Assembly: GCF_900176355.1 (NCBI RefSeq)
Contig: NZ_FWXI01000002.1
Location: forward strand, 1-64,000
Length of the DNA stretch: 64,000 nt
Reading direction: 5' to 3'
Source: Sporomusa malonica
GTDB lineage: Bacteria; Bacillota; Negativicutes; Sporomusales; Sporomusaceae
The translations under genes were made by a program, and so were the position numbers. The notes under the pieces were generated by a model. That model did no database searches and was not told where the DNA came from. It saw only the letters and a program-made list of their open reading frames with translations. Shown piece by piece: positions 1 through 7,675 of the stretch (within the stretch, counting starts at the first letter, position 1; the number at the start of each line of letters is the position of its first letter).

Positions 1-140
1 AACCCAGCCAAGCTGCGCAACCCAGCCAAGCTGCGCAACCCAGCCAAGCTGCGCAACCCAGCCAAGCTGCGCAACCCAGCCAAGCTGCGCAACCCGGCCA
101 AGCCGCGCAACCCGGCCAAAGCGCCCAACCCGGCCAAACT
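1..140 (+). repeat. In-frame 18-bp tandem repeat
   Basis: Head-to-tail 18-bp units (core AACCCAGCCAAGCTGCGC). The first five are essentially identical and the last three are diverged. In the frame of the downstream gene each unit encodes the hexapeptide PSQAAQ, drifting to PGQAAQ, PGQSAQ and PGQTVQ at the 3' end. The array starts at or before the window edge, so its copy number is unknown. The homogeneous upstream copies and decayed downstream copies suggest recent expansion by slippage or recombination. Confidence 0.95.
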
Positions 141-749
141 GTGCAACCTGAGCACTTGGCCTCACTTGTTAAGTCGCTGCAGTCAACAGCCGAGCAATTA
201 ATTACACTTGCGTCCGCGTTGGAACAAGCGGCTGAACCGGCCAGTTACAGGTTGGCACTAAAAACTGCAGCCGATCATGGCGGACAGCAGGCCTTAGCGG
301 AGGCTGTTAACGTTTGGAAAGGGAAAAATCCCGAAGAACTCAAAGCGGCTGCCAATATAATCCGGGGATTGTCCGAGACTATGCCTAAACCGGGCGGCGT
401 GCTGGCTGAACGGCAGGAGAGTCAGAGTGTGCTGACCTTTACTGTACCTCTTTATTTTGGTGATGGTCAGACAGCCTATCCGGCTCATGTCCATGTATTT
501 CATCAAGAGCAAGAGGATAAAAAAAATCCTGGACAGGCAGTGACCGAGACATGGCTCAGGATTTGCTTGGAGACTGAAAACATTGGCCTGGTAGAAACCG
601 CGTTCCGCCTATATGATGGGCAAACCCTGGATGTAAAAGTCCGGTTTGCCGATAAAGTGACAGCTGAGGATTTTTCTGATAGCGTTGATGCGGTTAAAGA
701 TCAGCTAGGACAACTGCCGCTTACACTGGGGGATTTTTCGGTAAAATAA
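1..749 (+). CDS. C-terminal part of a Pro/Gln/Ala-repeat protein, possibly FliK-like
   Basis: The frame is open from base 3 through the hexapeptide repeats to the TAA at 747-749, so this is the 3' part of a longer gene and the GTG at 141 is not its start. After the repeat linker (about 45 residues) comes a helical stretch and then a compact C-terminal domain rich in alternating hydrophobics, including 'WLRICLETENIGLVET'. That pattern, about 100 residues from the end, followed by a beta-rich segment and a terminal amphipathic helix, resembles the C-terminal domain of flagellar hook-length control proteins (FliK). A low-complexity Pro/Gln linker before that domain would also fit FliK. No flagellar neighbour is visible, so the name is tentative. 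It could equally be an uncharacterised protein with a similar fold. A strong hairpin follows the stop. Confidence 0.5.
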   Translation, partial: PSQAAQPSQAAQPSQAAQPSQAAQPSQAAQPGQAAQPGQSAQPGQTVQPEHLASLVKSLQSTAEQLITLASALEQAAEPASYRLALKTAADHGGQQALAEAVNVWKGKNPEELKAAANIIRGLSETMPKPGGVLAERQESQSVLTFTVPLYFGDGQTAYPAHVHVFHQEQEDKKNPGQAVTETWLRICLETENIGLVETAFRLYDGQTLDVKVRFADKVTAEDFSDSVDAVKDQLGQLPLTLGDFSVK

Positions 750-767
750 TAAAGTAAGACTTAGCGC

Positions 768-791
768 CAGATGGGGTTTTGACCCCATCTG
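768..791 (+). terminator. Hairpin after the FliK-like gene
   Basis: CAGATGGGG (768-776) pairs perfectly with CCCCATCTG (783-791) around a 6-nt loop, 18 nt after the stop. The tract after it is not T-rich, so it may act as a weak terminator or 3'-end stabiliser. Confidence 0.6.
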
Positions 792-801
792 AAGTTTAGT
801 C

Positions 802-863
802 GACCAACTTCCAGGGGAAGCCTCCTAAACTCCTACTTAAGAGGGAGTCTTAGCGGCTTGGTC
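802..863 (+). other. Branched inverted repeat, possible small RNA or relic of a hairpin element
   Basis: GACCAA (802-807) pairs with TTGGTC (858-863). Inside lie a small TTCC/GGAA hairpin and a longer arm pairing CTAAACTCC with GGGAGTCTTAG. The 'GGGAGTCTTAG' arm resembles, in reverse orientation, the hairpin at 25723-25781. No ORF overlaps it. The rest of 864-1000 is AT-rich with nothing recognisable. Confidence 0.4.
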
Positions 864-1006
864 ATCGAATAAAGTAAAGATCGCGATTAGCCTAGAGAGG
901 GCTGTAAGATGAAGTTTGTAAATGTAATAATAACTTGAATGCCTATCCCCAAAAAGCCGTTAATTGTCGAAATATTTTTAATTAAACAATTGATCTTTGG
1001 CAGGAT

Positions 1007-1035
1007 TTTATAGTCATATCAAGAATGACTATAAT
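1007..1035 (+). promoter_or_regulatory. Sigma-70-type promoter of activator 1
   Basis: A perfect TATAAT (1030-1035) with a poor -35 (TTTATA, 1007-1012) at 17-bp spacing. Transcription would start about 1042, directly ahead of the first paired base of the riboswitch at 1047. Confidence 0.5.
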
Positions 1036-1046
1036 CATAAGATGAG

Positions 1047-1158
1047 TTCCAAGTCATCATTGCCCATGTGGAAGTGATGACCGAAGGGTATGAAGAGTAA
1101 TTTTCATGCCTGCCCGAATTGTGCGAAGGAAGTCTGTTTAATCAGGCTTCCTTTTTTT
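1047..1158 (+). promoter_or_regulatory. Moco/Tuco-family riboswitch (P3-less form) with overlapping terminator
   Basis: P1 pairs TTCC (1047-1050) with GGAA (1128-1131). P2 is GTCATCA/TGATGAC. A third arm pairs GGTATGAA with TTCATGCC. Junction sequences (CCGAAGGGTA, CCTGCC, GCGAAGGAAG) are shared with the copy at 17812, and partly with the Moco-type element at 37351. Helices covary between copies. The P1 3' strand GGAAG also starts a 9-bp terminator (GGAAGTCTG 1128-1136 with CAGGCTTCC 1143-1151) followed by seven T, so aptamer and terminator exclude each other and ligand should switch expression ON. Compared with the published Moco motif the P3 arm is missing, which is the hallmark proposed for tungsten-cofactor (Tuco) RNAs. 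The structure is seen directly; the ligand is inferred. Confidence 0.75.
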
Positions 1159-1193
1159 ATCTTAATTATTTTAAAATAAGGGGGGGGAACAGA

Positions 1194-1406
1194 ATGACGG
1201 AGATTATTGCGAAAAAGATTAATTGTCCGACAGAGTCATGTGGATTTTATCACATGACAATAATCAAAACTTTGGGTGATGCCATGTTTTTGACTCAGCA
1301 ATCACTGTTATTGTTATTTATATTTGCAAGATACTTGACTATTTTAGTTGCATATATGGCTTTGTTGAGTTGGTATGGATTTGTTGACGAAATGGAGGGA
1401 TTTTAA
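1194..1406 (+). CDS. Small hydrophobic protein, coupled to activator 1
   Basis: A 70-residue ORF with a very strong G-rich ribosome-binding tract (GGGGGGGGAA) about 5 nt before the ATG at 1194. The first 30 residues are polar with two Cys (NCPTESCG). The rest is strongly hydrophobic with one likely membrane helix around residues 33-60. It ends in TAATG, so its stop overlaps the ATG of the sigma-54 activator by one base, indicating translational coupling. I do not recognise a family. It could be a membrane sensor or tether for the activator, or simply a translated leader that loads ribosomes onto the activator mRNA. No counterpart is present in front of the second activator at 17984. Confidence 0.5.
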   Translation: MTEIIAKKINCPTESCGFYHMTIIKTLGDAMFLTQQSLLLLFIFARYLTILVAYMALLSWYGFVDEMEGF

Positions 1407-3529
1407 TGTGCATAGTTTGTCAGAAACCGGATACCAACGATAGTTTCAGTTCAAATAATAGAGATAAGTTCTTTTCCAAGGAGAGCTGGAAAAATATACA
1501 GCAATGTAGAATGAACTTTTTCGAATATGCAGAAGACCCTCGAAATAGTCAATATATTGACAAAGAAGTAGCTAGATCCTGGATAAACTTGCGTGATAGG
1601 GGTATAAGCCCTAATGCCCTGGTAACTAAAGAGTGGTTAAATGCCAAAGCACTGGAGAAAACGATAGAAAAAAATAGTCTTCTCATTGAAGTTACCAATT
1701 CAATTATCAAAAACTTTAAATATGTAATGTTTTATTCTGGTTATATTATATACTTGATTGATAAAAATGGGATAATACTTCTCCAGGAGGGTGATTGGGA
1801 GAGCTTGGCTCCATTCTCCGAACAAAAATCATTAACTGGATTAATTGTGAATGATAATAGTATGGGCAACAGTTCCCACATGTTGTGTATGTATCTAAAG
1901 GAACCGGTGCAGTTGCTGGGACCGGAGCATTACTCGGCTGCTTTTCAGAATAATATTGCCTCAGCTACTCCCCTATTTGATGAGCACGGGGAAGTAATTG
2001 CCTCCCTGGTATTGTTAAGTAAAGCTTTAGTAAATCCCACCTGGGAAGACAGCTTGCCAAGGCTAAGTCTGCACACCCTTGGCCTTATTACTGCTATGGG
2101 TGTGGCTATTGAAACTCAAATAAAACTTGAAAAGAGCAATGACAATCTTATCATTGCCAATAGTAATTTAAAACAAGTTAATGAGAGTCTAGAAACTTCC
2201 TATAATATGCTGGAAGCTACCCTGGCATTCACGGATGAAGGACTAATTACAGTGGATAGATTCGGCGATATTACTCATATGAATCAAAAAGCTAGTCGAA
2301 TATTAAGGCTGACACACTCTGAAGCTATAAGTAGAAATATTTCAGACTTTCTTACGGATAAGTCGTTTATAACAAAAGCCCTTAATTGTGGTGAGCCTGT
2401 TAGCTATCGGGAGACAATATTCAAAATTGGTAAAAGTGAGGAAACCTACCTTTTGACTATTCGAAGTACGCATAGTCAAGACCCAAAAATTATCCGGGGA
2501 GCAGTAATCCGAATTGTTCACCCAGATAAAATTAATGCTCTGGCAAGCCTGCGAGCAGGTTCTCAGGCCAAGTTTGGATTTAATGATATTATTGGCGATT
2601 GTAACGAAATAAAGAAGGTAAAGGGTATAGCTCAGCGTTTTTCCTTGTCCTCGGAAAACATTTTACTTATTGGCGAGAGCGGCACGGGGAAAGAACTCTT
2701 TGCGCAAGCAATCCATAACAATTATTGTCCTCAAGGTCCGTTTGTTGCCATTAATTGTGCGTCCATGCCTAGAAGCTTGATTGAAAGCGAACTGTTTGGA
2801 TATGAAGGCGGTTCATTTACCGGCGCCGATAGCCAGGGTAGACCTGGTAAAATAGAGTTGGCCAACGGTGGCACCCTCTTCCTGGATGAAATAGGCGATA
2901 TGCCTTATGAAGTTCAGGCAGTACTGCTGCGGGTGTTGGAGGATAAACAAGTCATGAGAGTAGGCGGGAAGCGTTATCAAGAAGTCGATTTCCGAGTTGT
3001 AGCCGCAACGAACCGCAATCTGCTTAAAATGGTCAAAGAAAATCAGTTTCGAGAAGATTTATATTATCGCTTATCAGTCCTGAGAATTTCTATCCCTCCC
3101 TTACGTCAGCGAGAACATGATGTATTACTGCTGTGTCAGTACTTTATCCACACTTATTGTGATAAAACTGGCAGGTCCAAACCACAAATGAGCCCTGCTG
3201 CTGTAAAAAAAATTCTGGAATATAACTGGCCGGGAAATGTGAGGCAATTGGAGAATGCAATTATTTATGCCATTAATATTACCCAGAGTGACGTCATTAA
3301 TGTAGAGCACTTACCTTATGAAATGTTAGAAGACGATAGGGAATTTTCCAATGATAAAAATAATATCACAGAAACTGAGGAAATACTCCCTCTTCGAGTC
3401 TGGGAAGAAGCAGCAATAAAGAGTACTTTATTAAAAAGCAATAATTCCATTGCTCACGCTGCAAGCATCCTGCAGATAAGTAAATCTACACTGTATAGAA
3501 AAATTAAAGAGTATAATATTGCATTATAA
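1406..3529 (+). CDS. Sigma-54-dependent transcriptional activator 1 (GAF-PAS-AAA+-Fis, AcoR-like)
   Basis: 707 residues. The N-terminal region (about 20-235) resembles the AcoR-type GAF sensor, including '[11 protein letters not shown]'. A short coiled linker (about 240-270) precedes a PAS domain (about 270-390). The AAA+ domain has Walker A GESGTGKE at about 423, the sigma-54 contact loop as GSFTGA (usual GAFTGA) at about 468, and Walker [10 protein letters not shown] at about 491. A Fis-type helix-turn-helix closes the protein ('[16 protein letters not shown]'). It would hydrolyse ATP to open sigma-54 promoters. Its likely target is the -24/-12 promoter at 3830 just downstream, and perhaps others here. 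It is preceded by a riboswitch and a coupled small ORF, so its own synthesis appears cofactor-controlled. The inducer is unknown; given the enzymes controlled, a small organic or aromatic compound is a guess. A paralogue lies at 17984. Confidence 0.93.
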   Translation: MCIVCQKPDTNDSFSSNNRDKFFSKESWKNIQQCRMNFFEYAEDPRNSQYIDKEVARSWINLRDRGISPNALVTKEWLNAKALEKTIEKNSLLIEVTNSIIKNFKYVMFYSGYIIYLIDKNGIILLQEGDWESLAPFSEQKSLTGLIVNDNSMGNSSHMLCMYLKEPVQLLGPEHYSAAFQNNIASATPLFDEHGEVIASLVLLSKALVNPTWEDSLPRLSLHTLGLITAMGVAIETQIKLEKSNDNLIIANSNLKQVNESLETSYNMLEATLAFTDEGLITVDRFGDITHMNQKASRILRLTHSEAISRNISDFLTDKSFITKALNCGEPVSYRETIFKIGKSEETYLLTIRSTHSQDPKIIRGAVIRIVHPDKINALASLRAGSQAKFGFNDIIGDCNEIKKVKGIAQRFSLSSENILLIGESGTGKELFAQAIHNNYCPQGPFVAINCASMPRSLIESELFGYEGGSFTGADSQGRPGKIELANGGTLFLDEIGDMPYEVQAVLLRVLEDKQVMRVGGKRYQEVDFRVVAATNRNLLKMVKENQFREDLYYRLSVLRISIPPLRQREHDVLLLCQYFIHTYCDKTGRSKPQMSPAAVKKILEYNWPGNVRQLENAIIYAINITQSDVINVEHLPYEMLEDDREFSNDKNNITETEEILPLRVWEEAAIKSTLLKSNNSIAHAASILQISKSTLYRKIKEYNIAL

Positions 3530-3558
3530 CCTCCATTTCACCGCTACCGCTGGCGACA

Positions 3559-3620
3559 CAAATAAAAATGCCCTCCTAATGTAGATTCTTCAATTCTACA
3601 TTAGGAGGGCATTTTTATTT
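3559..3620 (+). terminator. Long bidirectional terminator
   Basis: A near-perfect 26-bp inverted repeat with arms containing ATGCCCTCCTAATGTAGA and its complement around a 9-nt loop. It is flanked by A-rich sequence on the left and T-rich on the right, so it would stop transcription from either side. It separates the activator gene from the enzyme operon. Confidence 0.9.
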
Positions 3621-3692
3621 CAACCATACCCCTGTTGTATGTGCGCATTTTCAGTATCTGCAGGCATAGTTTGCTAGTGACTGCGTATTTAT

Positions 3693-3719
3693 AACTTTTT
3701 GCAAAACAGCGAAAAAGTT
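3693..3719 (+). promoter_or_regulatory. Candidate upstream activating site
   Basis: Imperfect inverted repeat AACTTTTTGC/GCGAAAAAGTT, 110 bp upstream of the sigma-54 promoter, in the usual range for activator binding. Supported only by position and symmetry. Confidence 0.3.
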
Positions 3720-3829
3720 TTTTAAAATGGAAATAACATTTTGTCATAATCGTATTTTAGCATGGCAAATTATCATGCGCTTTTTTAAAAAAACCTGACG
3801 TATTGCCATGTATGGGGTTTGAAGACTAG

Positions 3830-3846
3830 TTGGCACACTTATTGCG
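3830..3846 (+). promoter_or_regulatory. Sigma-54 (-24/-12) promoter of enzyme operon 1
   Basis: TGGCAC (3831-3836), five bases, then TTGCG (3842-3846) matches the -24/-12 consensus with the invariant GG and GC. It lies 65 bp upstream of the first microprotein gene and downstream of the sigma-54 activator. Confidence 0.9.
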
Positions 3847-3910
3847 TTATATAGGGTTATGCAGCTTACAAACAAAAATTGTAAATTTAAACTAGGAAGG
3901 AGAAGATATC

Positions 3911-4048
3911 ATGTGTTTTAGACCACCGTCCGCAGCCAAAGCAGTAAAGTGTACTTCATGCGGAATGCTCAATCCACCGACCCTTGAAAAATGCAAAAAA
4001 TGCGGAGTAGACATGCCCAAAGCGAAAGACGAGACTAAAGAGAAATAG
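3911..4048 (+). CDS. Zinc-ribbon microprotein 1 (MCFRP family)
   Basis: 45 residues after a good RBS (AGGAAGGAG). It opens with MCFRP, then two knuckles (CTSCGM and CKKCGV) separated by a short loop containing NPPTLEK, and a charged tail ending KEK. The four cysteines suit a single zinc (or iron) ribbon. It is the first gene after the sigma-54 promoter. The next gene (4260) shares the core almost verbatim, and a third MCFRP protein lies in module 2 at 23930. No function is known to me. An assembly or metal-handling role for the neighbouring enzyme is inference from context only. Confidence 0.8.
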   Translation: MCFRPPSAAKAVKCTSCGMLNPPTLEKCKKCGVDMPKAKDETKEK

Positions 4049-4080
4049 TTTTTTAGTGAAACTCATTAAAAAACTATTTC
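4042..4080 (+). terminator. Hairpin across the microprotein stop codon (attenuator or processing site)
   Basis: GAAATAGTTTTTTA (4042-4055) is perfectly complementary to TAAAAAACTATTTC (4067-4080). The left arm includes the stop codon of the microprotein. Because the downstream genes appear to be in the same operon, this likely sets stoichiometry (partial termination or RNA stabilisation) rather than ending the transcript. Confidence 0.6.
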
Positions 4081-4259
4081 AGTCTGAATGTAGCCAAGAT
4101 GTGCCCTGATATTGGGATAAACATATTGGACAACAAAATGTAAAAGGGGGAATTATAGCAAAGTGGAATTTGCACATGCGGTCCAGATTATCTAACCGGA
4201 TAGCGTCGGGTTGGGGCCGTGTGGCGGAGATTTGACAGTTAGAAGGAGGTTTTTCGGGT

Positions 4260-4427
4260 ATGGATAAGAAAAAAGAGGGAACCCCGGGTATGTTGACTAA
4301 TCCGAATTACAGTTTAAGTGACTATGCAACTAAAAATGTAAAGTGCTCTTCATGCGGTATGTTTAATCCACCGACCCTTGAAAAATGCCGCAGATGCGGG
4401 GCGGACGTTCCCAAAAAGGAAAAATAG
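4260..4427 (+). CDS. Zinc-ribbon microprotein 2
   Basis: 55 residues, with RBS AGAAGGAGG 11 nt before the ATG. The N-terminal extension (about 28 residues, polar) replaces the MCFRP start. The core has CSSCGM, then NPPTLEK, then CRRCGA, nearly identical to microprotein 1, so the pair arose by tandem duplication. It sits 60 bp upstream of the Mo/W enzyme and is probably co-transcribed and co-expressed with it. The 211 bp before it hold the hairpin at 4042 and some weaker inverted repeats. Function unknown. Confidence 0.8.
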   Translation: MDKKKEGTPGMLTNPNYSLSDYATKNVKCSSCGMFNPPTLEKCRRCGADVPKKEK

Positions 4428-4487
4428 CAAAACTCAAATAGCATGTTATTGATAGCGGAGATCCAATTTATAAGGAGGTAAGCAATT

Positions 4488-6719
4488 ATGGGTAGTGATA
4501 GTAGAAAAGTACAGTGGCAAGAAGGCGATTTGACTGTAACCCGTACATGTTCATGGACAGCGCCAGGTTGCCATGATGGCTGCTCAGTCCTTTATTATAC
4601 TAAAGGAAATGAGCTGGTTAAGGTAGAAGGAGACCCGGAAAGTCAATATAATTTTGGTAGACTGTGTATGCGGTGCTTGAGTGCTCCGGAACTGGTTAAC
4701 GATCCTAAACGTGTTAAATGGCCTATGAAGCGAGTTGGCGAACGCGGAGAGAACAAATGGGAACGGATTACCTGGGATCAAGCCTATGATATTATCGAAG
4801 AAAAAGTACGTTCCATCTGGAAAGATTATGGACCGGAGTCTATCGTAACCGCCATAGGAACCGGACGTAATACCTGGTCAATCGTACCTAAATTGACGTA
4901 TTCTGCTTTCAAGAGTCCTAACTTCTCCATGGGATTCCTGGCTGGTGACTCCTGCTACCTGCCTCGTGCAGCTGCCATGGGAACCATGATTGGGGACTTC
5001 TTTATTGTGGATGCGTCTCAGTTAGACCAACGCCGTTATGATAATCCCGAATGGAAGCTTCCGGAATGTGTTATGATCTGGGGTAATAACCCAATCATCA
5101 GTAATGGTGACGGATTCCTGGGTCACTGGATCGTTGACATGCAGAAGCGGGGAACCAAACTGATCGTGGTAGACCCCTACCTGACCTGGTTTGCTTCTAG
5201 AGCTGATTATTGGCTGCAGCTGCGCCCCGGTACTGATGCTGCAGTTGGGCTGGCTATGCTTAACGTAATCATGGGCGAAGAACTCTATGACAAAGAATTT
5301 GTAAAAAACTGGACCTATGGATTTGATCAACTGGCTGAACGGGTTAAAGAATATTCTCCGGAAAAAGCAGAAGAAATCAGCTGGGTTCCTGCCGAAAAAA
5401 TTAGAGAGGCAGCACGGTTCTTTGCTAAAGCGAAACCAGCTTCGGTTCAATGGGGACTGGCGATAGACACTCAGAGAGCTGGGGTTTCCGTTGCTAACTC
5501 AATTTGTGCCTTGGTTGCTATAACCGGTAATCTTGATGTTCCAGGTGGAAACCATCTTATTCGGTCGGCATTCGGTGTAGACCGTGTCGCTCACGTAGCG
5601 TCTGACTGGGGCTTTGCCGAATTGCCTGAAGAAATGCGGGCGAAGCGCCTTGGTGTTGATGATTATCCGCTGTTTAAATATGGACTGGCCGCAACGTCTC
5701 GTGGCGACTCGGTCTTAGAGGCTATTGAAACTGGCAGGCCGTATCCTGTTCAGATGTACTGGATGCAATCTACCAACACCTTTGTGAACACTGCAAGTGA
5801 AGCAAAACGTGTTTACGCAGCCTTGAAGAAAGTACCCTTCGTTGTAGTTGTAGATCCTGTCTTAACACCTTCTGCAGTAGCTCATGCTGACCTGGTTCTG
5901 CCAGCTTCTATGAGCGTAGAACGTGACAGTTTAAGAAACTGGTGGACACCTTTACGTTCTATTTCCAAGGTTACTCAATATGAAGAGGCTAAGACTGATG
6001 AAGAGATCGTCTTAGACCTCGGCAAACGCCTGAATCCGGAAGCATTTCCATGGGATACAGTGGAAGACATGATTGACTGGGCCCTAATACCAGCCGGTGT
6101 TACCTTCAAAGAGCTTGAAGCAAAAACTGTGATTTGGCCGGAAGTTCATTACAAGAAATATGAAACTGGTAGACTGCGTGAAGACGGAGAGCCTGGATTC
6201 AACACTGATACCGGAATGGTCAACCTTTACCAGGACATCTTTGTTGAGTGGGGATTGGATCCGCTGCCATTCCATATGGAACCACCCTATAGTCCAATTT
6301 CTACTCCACAAATGATGAAGGAATATCCGTTAATTCTGACTGCTGGATCAAGGTCATGGGAATTCTTCCATTCCGAACATCGTCAGAGTGCTACCTTGCG
6401 GGAATTCCATCCAAATCCAAGAGTGACCATGCACCCCGAAACTGCTGCAAAATACGGCATTAAAGAGGGAGACTGGGTATGGGTCGAAAATAATATAGGG
6501 AAATGCAAACAGCAGGCTGTACTTGATCCGGGTTGGGATACCAGAGTTATTCATGGTGAGCATGGCTGGTGGTTCCCGGAAAGAGAAGGTGCAGAACCTA
6601 CCTTATTTGGTGCATTCGAATCCAACATCAACATCCTTACAACACAGTGTACAACTGGCCCTACCGGATATGGTGCCCCACTAAAGAACACTATTTGTAA
6701 GATTTATAAAGCAGAATAA
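4488..6719 (+). CDS. Mo/W-bis-MGD oxidoreductase catalytic subunit 1
   Basis: 743 residues, DMSO-reductase (MopB) superfamily. The N-terminal cluster motif is C21-x6-C28-x3-C32-x27-C60, an expanded version of the usual CxxCxxxC motif, and typical of the phenylacetyl-CoA oxidoreductase / catechol dehydroxylase-like branch. The likely metal ligand is C156 (GDSCYLPR). The C-terminal molydopterin dinucleotide-binding domain is complete (ending near 'TGPTGYGAPLKNTICKIY'). No Tat signal, so cytoplasmic. Strong RBS (AAGGAGG). Downstream genes encode a two-cluster Fe-S partner and a NADH diaphorase, so it probably reduces (or oxidises) its substrate with NAD(H). The riboswitch form suggests tungsten, but this is inferred. 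The substrate is unknown. Reductive dehydroxylation, hydration and oxidation are all precedented in this family. Confidence 0.9.
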   Translation: MGSDSRKVQWQEGDLTVTRTCSWTAPGCHDGCSVLYYTKGNELVKVEGDPESQYNFGRLCMRCLSAPELVNDPKRVKWPMKRVGERGENKWERITWDQAYDIIEEKVRSIWKDYGPESIVTAIGTGRNTWSIVPKLTYSAFKSPNFSMGFLAGDSCYLPRAAAMGTMIGDFFIVDASQLDQRRYDNPEWKLPECVMIWGNNPIISNGDGFLGHWIVDMQKRGTKLIVVDPYLTWFASRADYWLQLRPGTDAAVGLAMLNVIMGEELYDKEFVKNWTYGFDQLAERVKEYSPEKAEEISWVPAEKIREAARFFAKAKPASVQWGLAIDTQRAGVSVANSICALVAITGNLDVPGGNHLIRSAFGVDRVAHVASDWGFAELPEEMRAKRLGVDDYPLFKYGLAATSRGDSVLEAIETGRPYPVQMYWMQSTNTFVNTASEAKRVYAALKKVPFVVVVDPVLTPSAVAHADLVLPASMSVERDSLRNWWTPLRSISKVTQYEEAKTDEEIVLDLGKRLNPEAFPWDTVEDMIDWALIPAGVTFKELEAKTVIWPEVHYKKYETGRLREDGEPGFNTDTGMVNLYQDIFVEWGLDPLPFHMEPPYSPISTPQMMKEYPLILTAGSRSWEFFHSEHRQSATLREFHPNPRVTMHPETAAKYGIKEGDWVWVENNIGKCKQQAVLDPGWDTRVIHGEHGWWFPEREGAEPTLFGAFESNINILTTQCTTGPTGYGAPLKNTICKIYKAE

Positions 6720-6735
6720 ATGGAGGTGTAGAAAG

Positions 6736-7077
6736 ATGTCACGTAATGGTTTATTAATAGATTATGAATATTGCACAGGCTGCCATAGCTGCGAGGTTGC
6801 CTGCAAAAAAGAATTAAATCTTCCCAATGGCAAGTTTGGTATTAAATTAGCTAAAAATGGTCCTTTTAAACTAAAAGATACTGAGGACAAATGGGAATTA
6901 ACCTATGTTCCCATTCCTACCCAACTTTGTGATTTATGCGGTGACAGGGTGGCCGCTGGTAAAAAACCTTCCTGTGTACACCATTGTCAGGCTTCCGTTA
7001 TTGAATATGGCCCGGTAGAAGAACTGGCTGCTAAATTAAATAACAAAGGCAGACAAGTACTGTTTGTTCCGGAGTAA
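6736..7077 (+). CDS. Two-cluster [4Fe-4S] electron-transfer subunit 1
   Basis: 113 residues. Cluster I ligands are C13, C16, C19 and C23; cluster II ligands are C65, C68, C80 and C84, spaced CxxC-x11-CxxxC. It looks like a half-size DmsB/PadC-type subunit that keeps two of four clusters. It follows the catalytic gene by 16 bp with a good RBS (GGAGGTG) and should carry electrons between the enzyme and the diaphorase encoded downstream. Its near twin at 23452 has the identical N-terminal 21 residues or so, showing that the catalytic/Fe-S pair was duplicated as a unit. Confidence 0.9.
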   Translation: MSRNGLLIDYEYCTGCHSCEVACKKELNLPNGKFGIKLAKNGPFKLKDTEDKWELTYVPIPTQLCDLCGDRVAAGKKPSCVHHCQASVIEYGPVEELAAKLNNKGRQVLFVPE

Positions 7078-7125
7078 GAACAGACGCTCATGCTTGCTCC
7101 GGCTCTAGCGGCGAGTTAGTGAGCT

Positions 7126-7161
7126 GATTAGGGCTCCCTCAAAGCAGAGGGAGCCCTAATC
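7126..7161 (+). terminator. Strong hairpin between enzyme and diaphorase genes
   Basis: GATTAGGGCTCCCTC (7126-7140) and its exact complement (7147-7161) around AAAGCA. There is no T-run after it. It may protect the upstream mRNA or attenuate expression, giving more enzyme than diaphorase. Confidence 0.65.
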
Positions 7162-7216
7162 GGCGTTATACGGGCAGCGACTTATAGTTCCGGCTGTTAA
7201 CAGAGGAGGGAAAAGG

Positions 7217-7675
7217 GTGCCTGCAAATCTGGAAGAATGGGAGCAGTTACCGGAAAGAGATAAACAGCTAATTAATATCCTTAATCAGGTTCAGGAGAAG
7301 CTGGGGTATATTCCGCACGACCGGTTAACTAAACTGGCCCGGCAGGCAGGAGTGCCGGAGTCACAACTGCATGGACTGGTAAGCTTTTTTAATTGTTTTC
7401 GCAGTCGTCCCGCCGGTAAGCACAAACTATCGATATGCTACGGAACTGCCTGCTATGCCCGAGGGGCTTCCTTAATAAATGATCGTCTGGTTGACGAGCT
7501 AAAACTAGAGGACGGCGAAGATACTTCAGCTGATGGTTTTGTGACGGTAGACCACATCTATTGTGTTGGCGCTTGCAGCCGTGCTCCGCTGGTAATGGTA
7601 GATGGGCAAATAAACGGTAAAATCAAATCATACAAGGTACCTCTGATGCTTGAAGATTTGAGAAAAAAGGGATGA
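7217..7675 (+). CDS. NuoE/HoxE-like [2Fe-2S] thioredoxin-fold subunit
   Basis: 152 residues from a GTG start with RBS GAGGGAAAAG. The N-terminal helical part is typical of NuoE (KLGYIPHDRL). The thioredoxin-fold half carries the four [2Fe-2S] ligands as CYGTAC and CVGAC (C-x4-C and C-x3-C). It forms the small subunit of an NAD(P)H dehydrogenase with the next gene, overlapping it by ATGA, so the two are translationally coupled. Such E/F/U trios drive NAD-dependent hydrogenases and formate dehydrogenases; here the only nearby terminal enzyme is the Mo/W protein of the same operon. Confidence 0.92.
   Translation: MPANLEEWEQLPERDKQLINILNQVQEKLGYIPHDRLTKLARQAGVPESQLHGLVSFFNCFRSRPAGKHKLSICYGTACYARGASLINDRLVDELKLEDGEDTSADGFVTVDHIYCVGACSRAPLVMVDGQINGKIKSYKVPLMLEDLRKKG

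Noticed and set aside
1..140. CRISPR-like array
   Set aside because: Units are 18 bp, contiguous without spacers, and in frame with a protein; it is a coding tandem repeat.
1119..1193. Longer form of the small ORF at 1194 starting in the riboswitch
   Set aside because: It would start inside the aptamer and run through the terminator; the strong RBS is directly before the ATG at 1194.
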